From: Ceratotherium simum simum
Taxonomy: Eukaryota; Chordata; Mammalia; Perissodactyla; Rhinocerotidae
Length of the DNA: 64,000 nucleotides
NCBI RefSeq assembly: GCF_000283155.1
Contig: NW_004454170.1
Location: forward strand, 16,679,183-16,743,182
Direction: 5' to 3'
This document shows positions 1-10,927 of this stretch, piece after piece. The notes beneath the pieces are model-generated. The model was not told the origin of the DNA, searched no databases, and saw only the letters and a program-made list of their open reading frames with translations. The translations under genes were made by a program, and so were the position numbers. Every line of letters starts with the position of its first letter. Positions within the stretch are counted from its first letter, which is position 1.

Positions 1-239
1 ACAACAGAGCTGGGCCGTCATCCTCCAGGCCATCATTCTTCCCGGGGAGGCTGAGTCATGGCCCCGCCCACGATCCTGGGACAAGTTTTGGCTCCATCTC
101 CTGCATCTGCCATGGGGGAGCACATCCATACCGTGAAGGCTCCAGGCATGCCCTTTCCAAGGAGGGTGAAATAGCCCCCTCTCCTCAGGCACTAAGACCA
201 GCCTCGAAGGTGCCAAAAGTGGGGGGGCTCTCCTCCCAG

Positions 240-497
240 CCACGTGCTGGGAAAGAACAAGGGATTTGGATGTGCAGGCCTGAGATTGAATCCTGACAGT
301 TGCTTACTGTGTGTGTGACCCGGGGGAAGGAACTTAGCCTCTCCTAGCCTCTGTTTTCTTATTAGCAAAAGGGGGATAATAATGCCTACATTTCCAGGCA
401 GAGTGGCTGCAAGCATGAGAGATGATATGTACAGAGACCTGGGGCAGGAGCTGGTACGTGTAGATGCTCAAAAAATAGTGGCTGTAAGTATTAGAGA
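240..497 (+). mobile_element. MIR SINE
   Basis: MIR order is clear: GATTGAATCCTGACAGTTGC, TGTGTGTGACC, CTCCTAGCCTCTGTTTTCTTATTAGC, GGGGGATAATAATGCCTAC, then a GATGCTCAAAAAATAGTGGCTG end. Confidence 0.75.
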
Positions 498-867
498 TCC
501 AGGCCCTGGTTTGCAGACACCCCAGGGCTCAGGCTCTAGACACTTTCTGGGGGTCAGAAACCTGTCATGGGGCTGCTGGCAATAGAAAATCTATCTGGCA
601 GGTTGACTGTAAGCTGTACTTGCAGACAAACAGGACCTCTGTCAGCTAGAAACAAACAAAGTGCCTTTTACTCAGGAGAGTGCTCTGTCCTGGCCAGGGT
701 ATTAGGACCACTCCGTGGGTGCCCAGTGAGCTAAATATAACAGGGACTGCTCACTTGTCACATAGGCTTTTCAATGTGGTGTTCAAAATGCAAACAAATT
801 AACTGGACTTTGAATTGGCAGCGTTAAGAAAAAAAGTCCCTGTATCTTTCAAAAGCAAATTGACTGA

Positions 868-1110
868 GGCGCGGGCCTGGTGGTGTAGTGGTTAAGTTTG
901 TGTGCTTTGCTTTGGCGGCCTGGGTTTCGCAGGTTTGAATCCCAGGCGAAGACCTATGCATTGCTCATCAAGCCGTGCTGTGGCAGGCATCCCACGTATA
1001 AAGTAGAGAAAGACGGGCACAGATGTTAGCCCAGGGCCAATCTTCCTCAGCAGAAAGAGGATGATTGGCAACAGATATTAGATCAGGGCTAATCTTTCTC
1101 AAGAAAAACA
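868..1110 (+). mobile_element. ERE SINE copy 1
   Basis: A tRNA-derived head (GGTGGTGTAGTGGTTAAG) is followed by the ERE body (GTATAAAGTAGAGAAAG, AGATGTTAGCCCAGGG, CTTCCTCAGCAGAAAGAGG) and a short A-rich tail. A 17-base target-site duplication flanks it (851-867 and 1111-1127, AAAAGCAAATTGACTGA with one mismatch), so the boundaries are firm. Confidence 0.92.
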
Positions 1111-1127
1111 AAAAGCAAACTGACTGA

Positions 1128-3334
1128 TCAGGCACCTTCAACATGCCCTTTTCTCACCTGTCCTGGGACCAGAATTATACTTTTGACTTGTAGCCTTTGG
1201 AGAAACATGGGAAACATAACTGATGTGGACATCCTCATTTAAGGTGGCTCTGGAATAGATTAAAATGGAGCCTGCCTCAACTACAGAATAGCTGTGTGTA
1301 GGTTTGCTGGGATGTTAAGGGAAATGATTTTAATCATGTGCTTTAAAAATGAAGTCGTTGGGGTTTTCTAGTAAGTGCTTTATCAGGTCAGCTGTAACCA
1401 GCAGGCAAGGATGATTTAAATCTACAACTCCACAGGGCCTCCATTGGCAGCATCTCCCAGGGAATGGCAAGGAAAGGGTGAGGATCTGGGAAGGGGACTT
1501 CTAGAATCTTATGTGTCATAATCACATTCAAATCACAGCAGCCCAGGAGACGGTGGCATGCTGGGTCGGGGCAAACTTCCTTTCCCTGAATCTCGGGGAA
1601 AAGGGGAGTTGACTCCTGGGGAGATGAATATGGGTAATTACCTATAAGTAATCTTAGCCCTCACTTTGGCCTGGGAGCCGGCCCAGTGAAGACTGAACCA
1701 GGGTGGGAGGGCAAACAGGTTTGCTCTCTGGACTCAGGGGTGGCAGTTGCTAAGATTAAGGGACTTACAAGAGAAGAGAGGAGATAGTGCCCGTGGGCAG
1801 CTAGGGGAGCTGTGGGACCCTCTCCCCTCCCACTGGCAAATGGCCCTTTGCAGACAGCTCTGCAGAGGGAGCTGACTCAGCCAGGAGGAAATATTCTCAC
1901 GCAGAGGGGCGGCATCTGGGCCCGCTCTGCACCACGGAGACAATCTTGCTCTGTCGAGGGAGCAGCTGTCGGCCACCTGCTCACCAGCCTGGGTTAAACC
2001 CTCTTTTGAGCAGGAGTGAGGGAGCCTGGCCTCTAGAATAAAGGGTGTGTTCAGTGCCGCCTGCCCAGGCCATTAGCTTCCGGAGGTGAGCCGTGAGCGG
2101 GGGCGCAGTGGCCCAGACACCTGTCACGAGCCCCACTCCACCCCACCTAAGGTCCCATGCACAGGGTCCCCTCAGCATGCTGGCAGCTGTCCCATCTGCC
2201 AGCCTTTTTGTCTCAGTAGCACCTGCCCCTGCTCCCACTTCCCTGTCCCAGAGGAAGCGTCTGTCCCAGAGCTAGCCAGGCTAGCAGCAGGCTGGGCAGG
2301 GGCGGCCACGCCAGGCCGCTGTGGAGAAACGCAGCCTTTCAGCCTACAGCTCTTCCCTTCCCCAGGACACGTGCAGTCTACACCACAGGCCCCAGAGCAG
2401 AGCCAACCACGTTTGGGGAGTCTGTGCTTGTGTATGGGGGGTTGGTAGGGATAGAAGAGCAGAGAGATACTCCCTAAAGCTGCAGAAGAAAATGCCATGT
2501 GTACACAACCACCACCAGTCAAGAAAGAGAGGAAAGAAACAGACTAGAGGTGAGGGAGTAACACTTCCTATAATTTGAAAAGAGAACTTGATGGGAGCAC
2601 TCAGTTCCTGACATAGGGATCGCTGCTATTTATGACCCGCTTACTATATGCCCGTGCTTTACATTTTCTTATTTAATCCTTATCACCCTTATGGGGTGAA
2701 GCGGGCACCATCACCCCATCTTACAGGGAGCTACGTGAGGCTCTGAGGGTTACATACCGCTGCCCCAGGTGAATGGAAGGATGGGGTTGCAGACTCTAGC
2801 TCCATGCTCTCAGCCCTGGCCTTCCACCACCTCCTGTGTCTGCGCTTTGCCTTCCTATAGAAAGGACTTCTCTAGATCACCTCTTCTTTGAGAGAGCGAA
2901 GCCTTTTATTTCACTTTTAGTCTGTTGTTCATTTTCTCTCTTTTTATCCAGAATATAAGCTCTCAAAGGGCAAGAGCCCAGTCTGATACTTCTTGGCAGG
3001 CAAGTCCTGCTGCCCAGGGCACTTACATGATATACAACGAAGACCTGAATGCTCCCCGATGATCCAAGGTGACACTGGGCTGTCCTTCCTGCGTGAGATG
3101 ATGTCCCTGACTCTCTGTCTGTAGGGCTTCAATTGTAGGGCTTCAATATTAGACAGTTTTTCCAGTTGGGACCCACACTTTTTCCTCCACTCTCCCTTAA
3201 AACCTTCAGCAAATTCCTTTAGAAGGGGAAGAAGGTCTGGGCGAGGGCAGGTCTGTGGCCTTGGGGAAGAGTGAGGCCTCTGTCCAGAGGAGGAACAGGC
3301 TCTGCGCCTGGGGGCCCTCTGGGTGGTGGGGGGT
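1128..3334. other. Intergenic, mostly unique sequence
   Basis: No exon with conserved motifs or paired splice sites was recognised. GC-rich open frames around 1734-2578 overlap on both strands and have no domain. A MIR-like piece lies at about 2625-2770 (CTTATTTAATCCTTATCACCC, ACAGGGAGCTACGTGAGG). Confidence 0.5.
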
Positions 3335-3434
3335 NNNNNNNNNNNNNNNNNNNNNNNNNNNNNNNNNNNNNNNNNNNNNNNNNNNNNNNNNNNNNNNNNN
3401 NNNNNNNNNNNNNNNNNNNNNNNNNNNNNNNNNN
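3335..3434. other. Assembly gap (100 N)
   Basis: Exactly 100 N, the conventional size for a gap of unknown length. Both flanks are G-rich (GGTGGGGGGT on the left, GGGGTGGGGAGGG on the right), a composition that often stops sequencing. Confidence 0.98.
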
Positions 3435-3798
3435 GGGGTGGGGAGGGTGGTTTTATAGGCCCTACCATTACTTAACTGTACACAGACCCGTGAATCCTGC
3501 AAGCCTGAGGCCAGTGAGCAGCTGCTCTGCCGAGGGCATATTTGCCTGGTAATTCTAATTTTTATTTGAATGCCCATCTGCCCGGTCACTGACATCACAG
3601 CGCAGCTGCAGGTCTTGTTTTCCCCTCCTGTTGCCTGCGCCTGTGGCGTGGCCTTGCACTGGGGATGATTAAATGGCTCTGTGGGTGGCCTCACCCTGTG
3701 GTGTGTGTGCATGGGGTAGGGGCTGGCAGGGCCGGAGCGGGTGGGGATGGATGCACAGAGCAGGAACAACAGGGGAGGCTCTGGCATTGTGTGTGTAC

Positions 3799-3817
3799 GG
3801 GGTGGGGGTGGGGTGGG
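3799..3817 (+). repeat. G-quadruplex-type G-run cluster
   Basis: Four G-runs of 4, 5, 4 and 3 separated by single T (GGGGTGGGGGTGGGGTGGG), a textbook G4 pattern in a G-rich 3.3-3.9 kb region that also contains an assembly gap. Confidence 0.8.
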
Positions 3818-4171
3818 CGCGAGGAGGGTGGGACTGGGCAGGGGCAGAGTCTGGGAACATCTTGTCTGCTGGGAGGCAGGGGGTGCCCTGGGAACAGGCT
3901 GCTCCCGAAGCCCAGAAAGGTTGCCACTTCTGCAACAAAGTGGTCAGCCCTGGGGATTAAAGGGCCAAGTGACTCTTGGTCCAGAACCAGGACCAGACTT
4001 TTCTCCAACCTCTGCAGCTTCCCAGGCCCAGCACAAGCCAAGGCACGTGAGGACAGGTGTATAAAGTGCTCAGCACATTCAGTAGATAGAAATCCTTGTC
4101 TCAAGATAAATTTTCCTCATTACTCCTCATTACCCTTGTCTTCCACTTTTTCCTCACCTTCTGTTCTTCAC

Positions 4172-4282
4172 AGCAGTCCTGGGTTCAAATCCGGAATCTG
4201 GTTATTTACTAGTTGTGTAATCTTGAACAGTGTTTTCAACCTCTCTGAGCCTCAGTTTCCTCATCTATAAAATGGGCCCAGC
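4172..4282 (+). mobile_element. MIR SINE core
   Basis: CCTGGGTTCAAATCCGGAATC, TTGTGTAATCTTGAACAG and CTCTCTGAGCCTCAGTTTCC followed by ATAAAATGGG are the MIR core; the 3' part is replaced by L1 sequence. Confidence 0.75.
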
Positions 4283-4284
4283 AT

Positions 4285-4795
4285 TTCCACTCCTAGAAAT
4301 ACAAATCTTGGAAACATTCTTATACATGGACACCCCAGAAGACATGTGCAAGAGTATTCCTAGCAGCACTGTTAGCAACAGCAAAAGACTGGACACCATA
4401 CAAAAGGAGAATGGGTAAATTGTGGCATTCGCACATGGAATATCGTATAGCTGTGAAAATGAATAGACTATGGTGATGCTATAGTAACCATATGGATGAA
4501 TCTTAGCAAAATAATGTTGAGCTAAAAAAACAAGATTTTATAAGATTTAAATATAACCAAAATAAACAATATATTTTGAGATTTCCATATATAGGCAATA
4601 ACACGAAAAAAAGAGCAAGGAAATGATAGAGGTGGGATTGGCTTGGGTCTGGGGAGGGAGGGGAGGATAGGGAAGGAGCAAATGAGTAGATGTAAGTTAC
4701 CATCGGTGTTCTAATTCTTAGGTTGGTTGTTGGTTCAAAGGTGTTCATCATATCACTAAAAGAAATGATTAAAAGAAATAATAAATAAATAAGAC
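4285..4795 (+). mobile_element. Old L1 3' fragment
   Basis: L1-derived landmarks are present: ACATTCTTATACATGGACACC, ATTCCTAGCAGCACTGTTAGCAACAG, ACCATATGGATGAATCTTAGC. The G-rich tract near 4650 (GGGAGGGAGGGGAGG) is where L1 3'UTR polypurine often lies. Diverged and non-coding. Confidence 0.6.
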
Positions 4796-5424
4796 CCAAG
4801 CATGGACCATTAAGGATGGTATGAAATGATGCAAGGATTATAAAGATTAATTCAATTTTGTGTACTGAGGTCCACTAAAAGTTGTGATTGCAGGGTTGCA
4901 TTAAATGAGAGCATGTTCGTAACAACCTACTAATGCACTATCTGGCCTCCAGTAGGTATTCAAGGAACAAAGTTAATCTCTCCATTCTCCCAGCCAATGA
5001 CAGACATTATCTTGCTCTCCATAAATCAGGATTCTTAGTGCTTTGATCCTTCAGGGCTGAATCCTCAATCACTCACTGATTTCTTTTTGCTTCTTTCCTC
5101 CCTCCCTCTCCTCTCCTCTTCCTCCCCAAAGCAAATAAAGCTTATCTATCCTATATCCCAGAGTTAAGGAGACAGTATATGTGAGAAGGCTTTGAGACCG
5201 TTAAGTGTCCCTGTAAACTGTTGCTTTCCTACCTGCCCTGCATTCTATCAGTGGATAAAAAGAACAAGACACAACTCCCGAGCCTGGGCAGCTTCTGCAG
5301 GTGAAGTGGATATGTGGCCGTGGTGTCCTGGGAGGACAGAGGCTGATGGGATCTGTAATATTCTAGGAGGATGCTGGAGGAAGTGGCCTGGGGTTGCACC
5401 TGGAATGGCATCTGTGGTCTAAGA

Positions 5425-5635
5425 GAAAGAACCCTGGACTTGGAGCTGTAAAAACTAGGTTAGAATCCTGACCCTCCCGCTTTCTGGCTGTAGATGGGCA
5501 AGCTACTCAGCCTCGCTGAGCCCTGCTTTCCTCTTCTGTATGATGCAACTTGGAATGTAAATTACACACACACACACGATACAAGGCCTGCCTGACACAT
5601 AGTGAACATTTAAAGACTGTTTGCTGAATCTGAAT
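5425..5635 (+). mobile_element. MIR SINE
   Basis: GGTTAGAATCCTGACCCTCCCG, GATGGGCAAGCTACTCAGCC, CTGAGCCCTGCTTTCCTC and GCCTGACACATAGTGAACATT follow the MIR consensus. A short (AC)6 lies at 5567-5578. Confidence 0.7.
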
Positions 5636-7579
5636 CCCAGATCCTCTCCAGAGCAGAGTTTCCCGCTGAGAGATTGGTACTCACTCCAGCTGGAGTGAAA
5701 ATGGCTTAATCCAGACTTGATAAGCAAGCGTCATTTTGAGTTTCAGTGTTAGGAAATTGGTGGGATAGGTGGGTGACATTTGTCATGCAGTTGGAAGCAG
5801 GTCCCTGATTCCCGTCCTTGCTTCCTGAGCCCCATATCCATTGGAGTAGGATGCCTGGAAAAGATACAACAAATCACACAGACTGGTGCCTCTTCTCTCA
5901 ACTTTTGTGTCAGATGGGAAGGAGACGACCAGAGCAGTGCTGGAAGGGAAAAGAAGTCACTGGAAAGCAATTCGGGAGAAGCCTAATGGTGATGGAAGTT
6001 GGGAGAAGGTTTGGGAGTACTGAAGACTACAACCCATGGGCCTTTAAAAAATTGTTATGCTTGGTCTGAGAAAGTTACCTCCTTTTTCCTCAAAAAAGTG
6101 ACTTAGCCCATCCAGCAGCGTGATTAAGTCTACGTCTGTGAGACAGACCGGAAGCCTGGGGTGAACTCAGCTATGCCTTTTCAAAACAGAGACAGACTGA
6201 ACACCCATTATGTGCTAGGCTTGGTGCTAAGCTTTTTACGTACTTAAAAAATACCTTCACACTATCTAACTATGGGGATGTCTCCAAATATTCATGTTCT
6301 AGACTAGATGTGAAACAACCTTGGGACAGTTTCTTAGATCAGTTGGGGTTGCCCAGAGATGAATACTGAAAATGTGGGGGCAGAAAGCAGGCGTTGGGGT
6401 GGAGGTGGTGGCCACAGGCAGGAAGTGAGGGCATCCTGTATCTTAGGTCATGGCTGCCTGTCTAACTCAGAGGCGGGGGTGGTGTCTGCAGATTCTGACC
6501 AGAGCACAGTTCTGAGACATGGGAGGGAGGCCCTGGAGGCCCCCAGCTTCCCAGTTGGAAATATCTCCCACCATTACTGACCTCTTCACGCAACCAATCC
6601 TGCCTCGCCACGTGGAAAACGGGGTGACTAACGTTTGCCTGTCATCCCAGCATGTAACGGGGAGAAAAGCCTCAGCTGAAGGGATAAAGCTTGGTGAGAG
6701 TTTGAGCATTAGTCGGAATTTGGAGGAGAGGGATGGTTTACAAAGGACCCTTTGGGTGCCCTTCTCATCACTCCAAAGGGGCAGAATTTTGTCCTATTTG
6801 AAAATGTGGCTAGCCTTCTCCCTTCCCCCACATTCCCATATAGTTGAAGCTCTGGATATTTGCTTGTCTTCGTGTAGGAACAGGCCTTTTTACGTTTAGG
6901 AGCATTTCTTTTGGAGATAAGGTATGTGAAAGAGTTTTATGAATAGTAAAGGTTACATAAGTGTAAGGCGATGCTTTTCTTACTGCTTCCTATGGAGCCT
7001 GCTGCAGGCAGAGGCCTCTGATCTCACTCCCACGGGGAGCATTTCTCCCTTCAATAGGAGCCTGACCCAGATTTGAAGCCTAGGAACACAGCTTATGTAA
7101 GATTTGGCTAAATTGAATAAAGCCCCTCTTCCCAGTCCAAATTTGGTTAGATTGATTTCAATTAAAAATTTTTATTAAGTGTCCTCAATGTGTCCAGGCA
7201 CTGTGCATAGCTGAGGATATAAAGGAGAACCATACGCGAATGGTTCCTGTCTCCAAGGAATTTGCTGTTCAGTGGAGTGGCTAGAAAAAAAAAGTGGAAA
7301 TTTTTTTGTTAAGTGAAATTTTAGTTGAAACTCCAATATATAAAACGAACGGGGGCTGCTTTGATTGAGGTGGAGGTAGAGGAAGGAGGAGGGGATGGAG
7401 GTGCGAGGTCAGGGGTCACATTGGCTGGACCTCACCATTTCCGCTCCGGGCCTTTCTAGGGTTTCTCGGAGGCCAGTTCAAAAGGCATTAATTTCCAAAA
7501 GGCTTCTAAAAGAATATGTAGAATACTTTCATGGCTTGGAGCTAGGCAAAGATTTCTTAGGACGCAAAAAGCACTAAAC

Positions 7580-7900
7580 GTAAAAGGAAAATGATAAATT
7601 AGACTACATAAAAATTGAAAACTTCTGTTCATCAAATGACATTGTTAAAATAAACAGGAAGGCCAGCCTGGGAGAAGGTATTTGCAGTATGTATATCTGA
7701 CAATAAACTTGTATCCAGAATATGTAAGGAATTCCTACAACTCAGTAAAAAAACAAAACACAATTTTAAAAGTTGGTCAAAAGACTTACTTTTGCACAGT
7801 CGCTTCACAAAAGAATGTACGTAAGCGACCAATAAACCAAATACAAAGCCAGTCAACATCACCAATGCCTAGGGAAATGCCAATCAAATAGTTTGCCAAC
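7580..7900 (+). mobile_element. Old L1 ORF2 C-terminal fragment
   Basis: AGACTACATAAAAATTGAAAACTTCTGTTCATCAAATGAC and GGAATTCCTACAACTCAGTAAAAAAAC (about 7601-7755) correspond to the L1 ORF2 region also seen at 44935-45090. Frames are broken. Confidence 0.7.
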
Positions 7901-8394
7901 AGCTTGTTTTGTAAATAGTGGTGCCAGCATTTGAACAGTTTTATGTCCTCAATAGTTCCATGGGTTCCCAAGTGCTTTTTCGTATTTTAGTTATAAAACT
8001 TTTCCTCATATCCCTTCTCTGCCTCCAAATTATTTTTATCCACAGCACTAAAGCCACGAAGATAACAGCTAGATTATCCGTAGATGTCAATGGTTATGTA
8101 ATCCTCCACTTGCGGTCTCTGAGGCCTCTTTTCTAAGTTCACAAATGACATGTTAATATTTCTCTTTGCCAGAGAGTGATCTCCCAATGGGCTGCACTTA
8201 CCACCCTCTATAAACACGCAAACCCGTGTTCCTATTAGTATCGCACTGTAATGATCCTCCCCTGCCCATAAACAGCCGCACTTGCGAAGTACAAATGACA
8301 ACCGGAAAGAGTGCCGAGAGACTTCTCTTCAGAGCTCTAAGAGGCTCTTCTAGGGACTAGGGAACAGTTGGAAAAATTATGGGAAAACCCACAG

Positions 8395-9125
8395 TGAGTT
8401 TCCACTGTACATCCGCTAGAATATGTAAGATGAAAATCCTGATCACAAGGGTTGACAAGGTTGTGGAATAACTAGAATTCTTATACAGTCCTGGTGTGAA
8501 TGCAAACTGGTATAAAGCACTTTGCAAAGCAGTTTGACAGTTTCTTATAAAGCTAAATATATATCTACCTTATGGTCCAGCTACTCCACGCATGGGTCTG
8601 AAAACATATGTCCACAAAAAGACGTGTACACAAATGTTCATGACAGCTGTATTCACAATCGGCAAAAGCTTGAAATGACCCAAATAAGCAGGACAACGGA
8701 TAAGCCAATTGTGGTGTATTCACACCGTGGAAAATACTACGTGGCGATTAAAAGGAATGTACTACTGATAAATGTAACCACATGGATGAATCTCAAAAAC
8801 ATGCAGAGTGAAAGAAGCCAGACACAAAGAACTACATCCTATACGATTCCATTTGTCTAAAGTTCTACAACAGGCAAACTAATCATCTATGGTGAAAAAA
8901 AAATCAGAAAAGTAAGTGCCTGGTTGGGGGTAGGGCGGACTGGGATGCTAGCAGGAAACCAGGAAGGGACACAAGGGAACTATCTGGGGTGATGAGAATG
9001 TTCTAGATCTTAATGGTGATGTGAGTGACATGGGTGAGTGCATGTGTCAAAGCTCCTTGAACTAAAACAGTTAAGACCTGTGTTATTTTGCTTTATATAA
9101 ATCACGTCTCAATAAAAAATGTTAG
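8395..9125 (+). mobile_element. Old L1 3' fragment
   Basis: GGTTGACAAGGTTGTGGAATAAC, TCCTGGTGTGAATGCAAACTGG and CATGACAGCTGTATTCACAAT are diverged L1 ORF2/3'UTR sequence. The 112-residue open frame inside is part of this remnant. The end near 9115 carries AATAAAAAATG. Confidence 0.7.
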
Positions 9126-10029
9126 GCAAAGAAATCACTAGTTTCCAATTTCAAGAAGGCAGCATAAAGATCTTTTGGTACCCTTCTTAAGAACAACTCA
9201 CAAAGAACTAGGAGAGCAAAAAATAGCAAAATAAACTTTAACTTAATGAAACTAGGTAACATCTGTAACCCATGATAATATGTGGAGATAGAGACCAAAA
9301 GGAAGAATGACAAGTGACTTACCAGATAGGACAGAAGCCAAACCTGAGCCTAGAGGGAAGGGAGTGAACAATGGTGGGGAATGGTTGGTTGATTGACAAC
9401 GGGCAAGTTCATTTGCCTGCAGAATCCCAGAAAGGCTCAGGTGCAGGAGGAATCAGCAGGGGTGGGGGGATGCTGAGGCCGAAGGATTGTTTGAGAGCCT
9501 GGTGAGACGTGTTCTCGACACCCTCCCTACTACTTCCCTGAGACATCATCCTTATGAGCCCACAAATCCCTTCTCCTTTACTTCTCTGCAAACCTGAACC
9601 CTTTTCAAGGCTTAGGGCCTGAGAAATCCGAAGCCAGGAAGATCTGCAGGCTGCTTCCGTTTTCCCACTCTGAACAACACTTCCCTGACAAAAGAAGGTG
9701 CGGAGTCCCTTATCTGCCTGAAGGGAGGAAGGGAAAGAGGAAATTTTAGGTAGGGGAAAAACCTCTCAGATTAATACTACTGCCAAATATCATCTAGCTA
9801 CCTATACATGCAGTGTGTTATACATCTTCCAGTGTTATACCTTATGCAGCATTCCCACCAGAAATGAGTCTGTGAGGTGGTGCAGACACGATTATTCTCC
9901 ATCTAACTGAGAAGAGAAACTGAGGCACAGAAGGGTTGCATGGCCTGTCCAAGGTCAACAACATGTTGCTGTCTGGTCAGAACCAGGGCCCTGGTCCCTT
10001 GGCTCCGAGGTCAGTATCCTCCACTATTC

Positions 10030-10365
10030 AATGATGACTGCTTACTGCTCTTCAAACCTATGGGCAGACAGACAAAAAAGAGAATATACTGTGATTCCCA
10101 TTGTATATGACTCTAGAAAATATAAACTAATCCACAGGGACAGAAAGCAGATCAGTGGTTGCCTGGGGATGGGAGGGTGGGGAGAAAGAGAAGCAGCGAT
10201 TCCACGGAAGCATGAGAGACCTTGGGGGTAATGGATGTGCTCACTGTTTTGATTGTGATGATTTCACTGGTGTTTACATACGTCAAAACATCAGATTTTA
10301 CACTTTAAATATGTACACTTAATTGTGTGTCAATTATCCCTTAATAAAGCTGTTTCAAAAAATAT
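10030..10365 (+). mobile_element. Old L1 3' end
   Basis: ATATGACTCTAGAAAATATAAACTAATCC, AGATCAGTGGTTGCCTGGGGATGGG and the terminal TTAATTGTGTGTCAATTATCCCTTAATAAAGCTG are typical L1 3'UTR sequence. The 66-residue frame here is a by-product. Confidence 0.65.
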
Positions 10366-10551
10366 GGACAGAAACGAATCAGTTGCTGGGAGGCCCTACA
10401 ATTATCATCTCCACGTTTTAAATCTCTACAAAACATCCAAAAATATGCTAGACATACAGAATAATATAGATTCTGCCTTCATGGGGATATGCTTAAAGAA
10501 GAGGATGTCAAAAAAGGGAAGTAAAGAGAACAAACAACTACTGAGCATCCG

Positions 10552-10927
10552 TTATGGATGGTATGTTGGGGCCCCTCCAAAATTCATATGTTGAAACTGT
10601 AATCCCCAATAGGATGGTATTAGGAGGTGGGGGCTTTGAGGGGTGATTAGATAAAGATGAGGTCATGAGGGTGGAGCCCCCATGATGGGAGTAGTGTCCT
10701 TATGAGAAGAGAAAGAGTCTAGAGACTACTCATTCTCTTGGCCATGTAAGGACACAATAGGAAGGCGGGGTCTACAAGCCACGAAGCCAGTCCTTACCAG
10801 ACACTGGATCTGCTGATGCCTTGATCATGGACTTCCCAGCCTCCGGAATGGTGAGAAATAAATGTTTGTTGTTTAAGTCACCCAGTCTATGGTATCTTTG
10901 TGGCAGCAGCCTGAACTGACTAAGACA
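10552..10927 (+). mobile_element. MLT1-like solitary LTR (MaLR)
   Basis: About 376 bases with AAAATTCATATGTTGAAACT, TATTAGGAGGTGGGGGCTTT, GGTGGAGCCCCCATGATGGG, GGCCATGTAAGGACACA, a polyadenylation hexamer AATAAA (10857-10862) and the terminal CACCCAGTCTATGGTATC...GACTAAGACAAC. This order is typical of the MLT1 family of MaLR LTRs. No internal retroviral sequence flanks it. Confidence 0.82.

Larger units (their letters stand above)
4800..10030. other. Intergenic sequence between recognised repeats
   Basis: Apart from the MIR and L1 fragments listed, no gene signal is seen. A MIR3/L2-like piece lies at 9835-10010 (GAGAAACTGAGGCACAGAAGGGTTGC). At 9122-9313 a minus-strand open frame is AT-rich and featureless. 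Confidence 0.5.

Noticed and set aside
3206..3787. Open frames spanning the 3335-3434 N run
   Set aside because: Frames across an unsequenced gap of unknown length have no meaning. The flanks show no domain.
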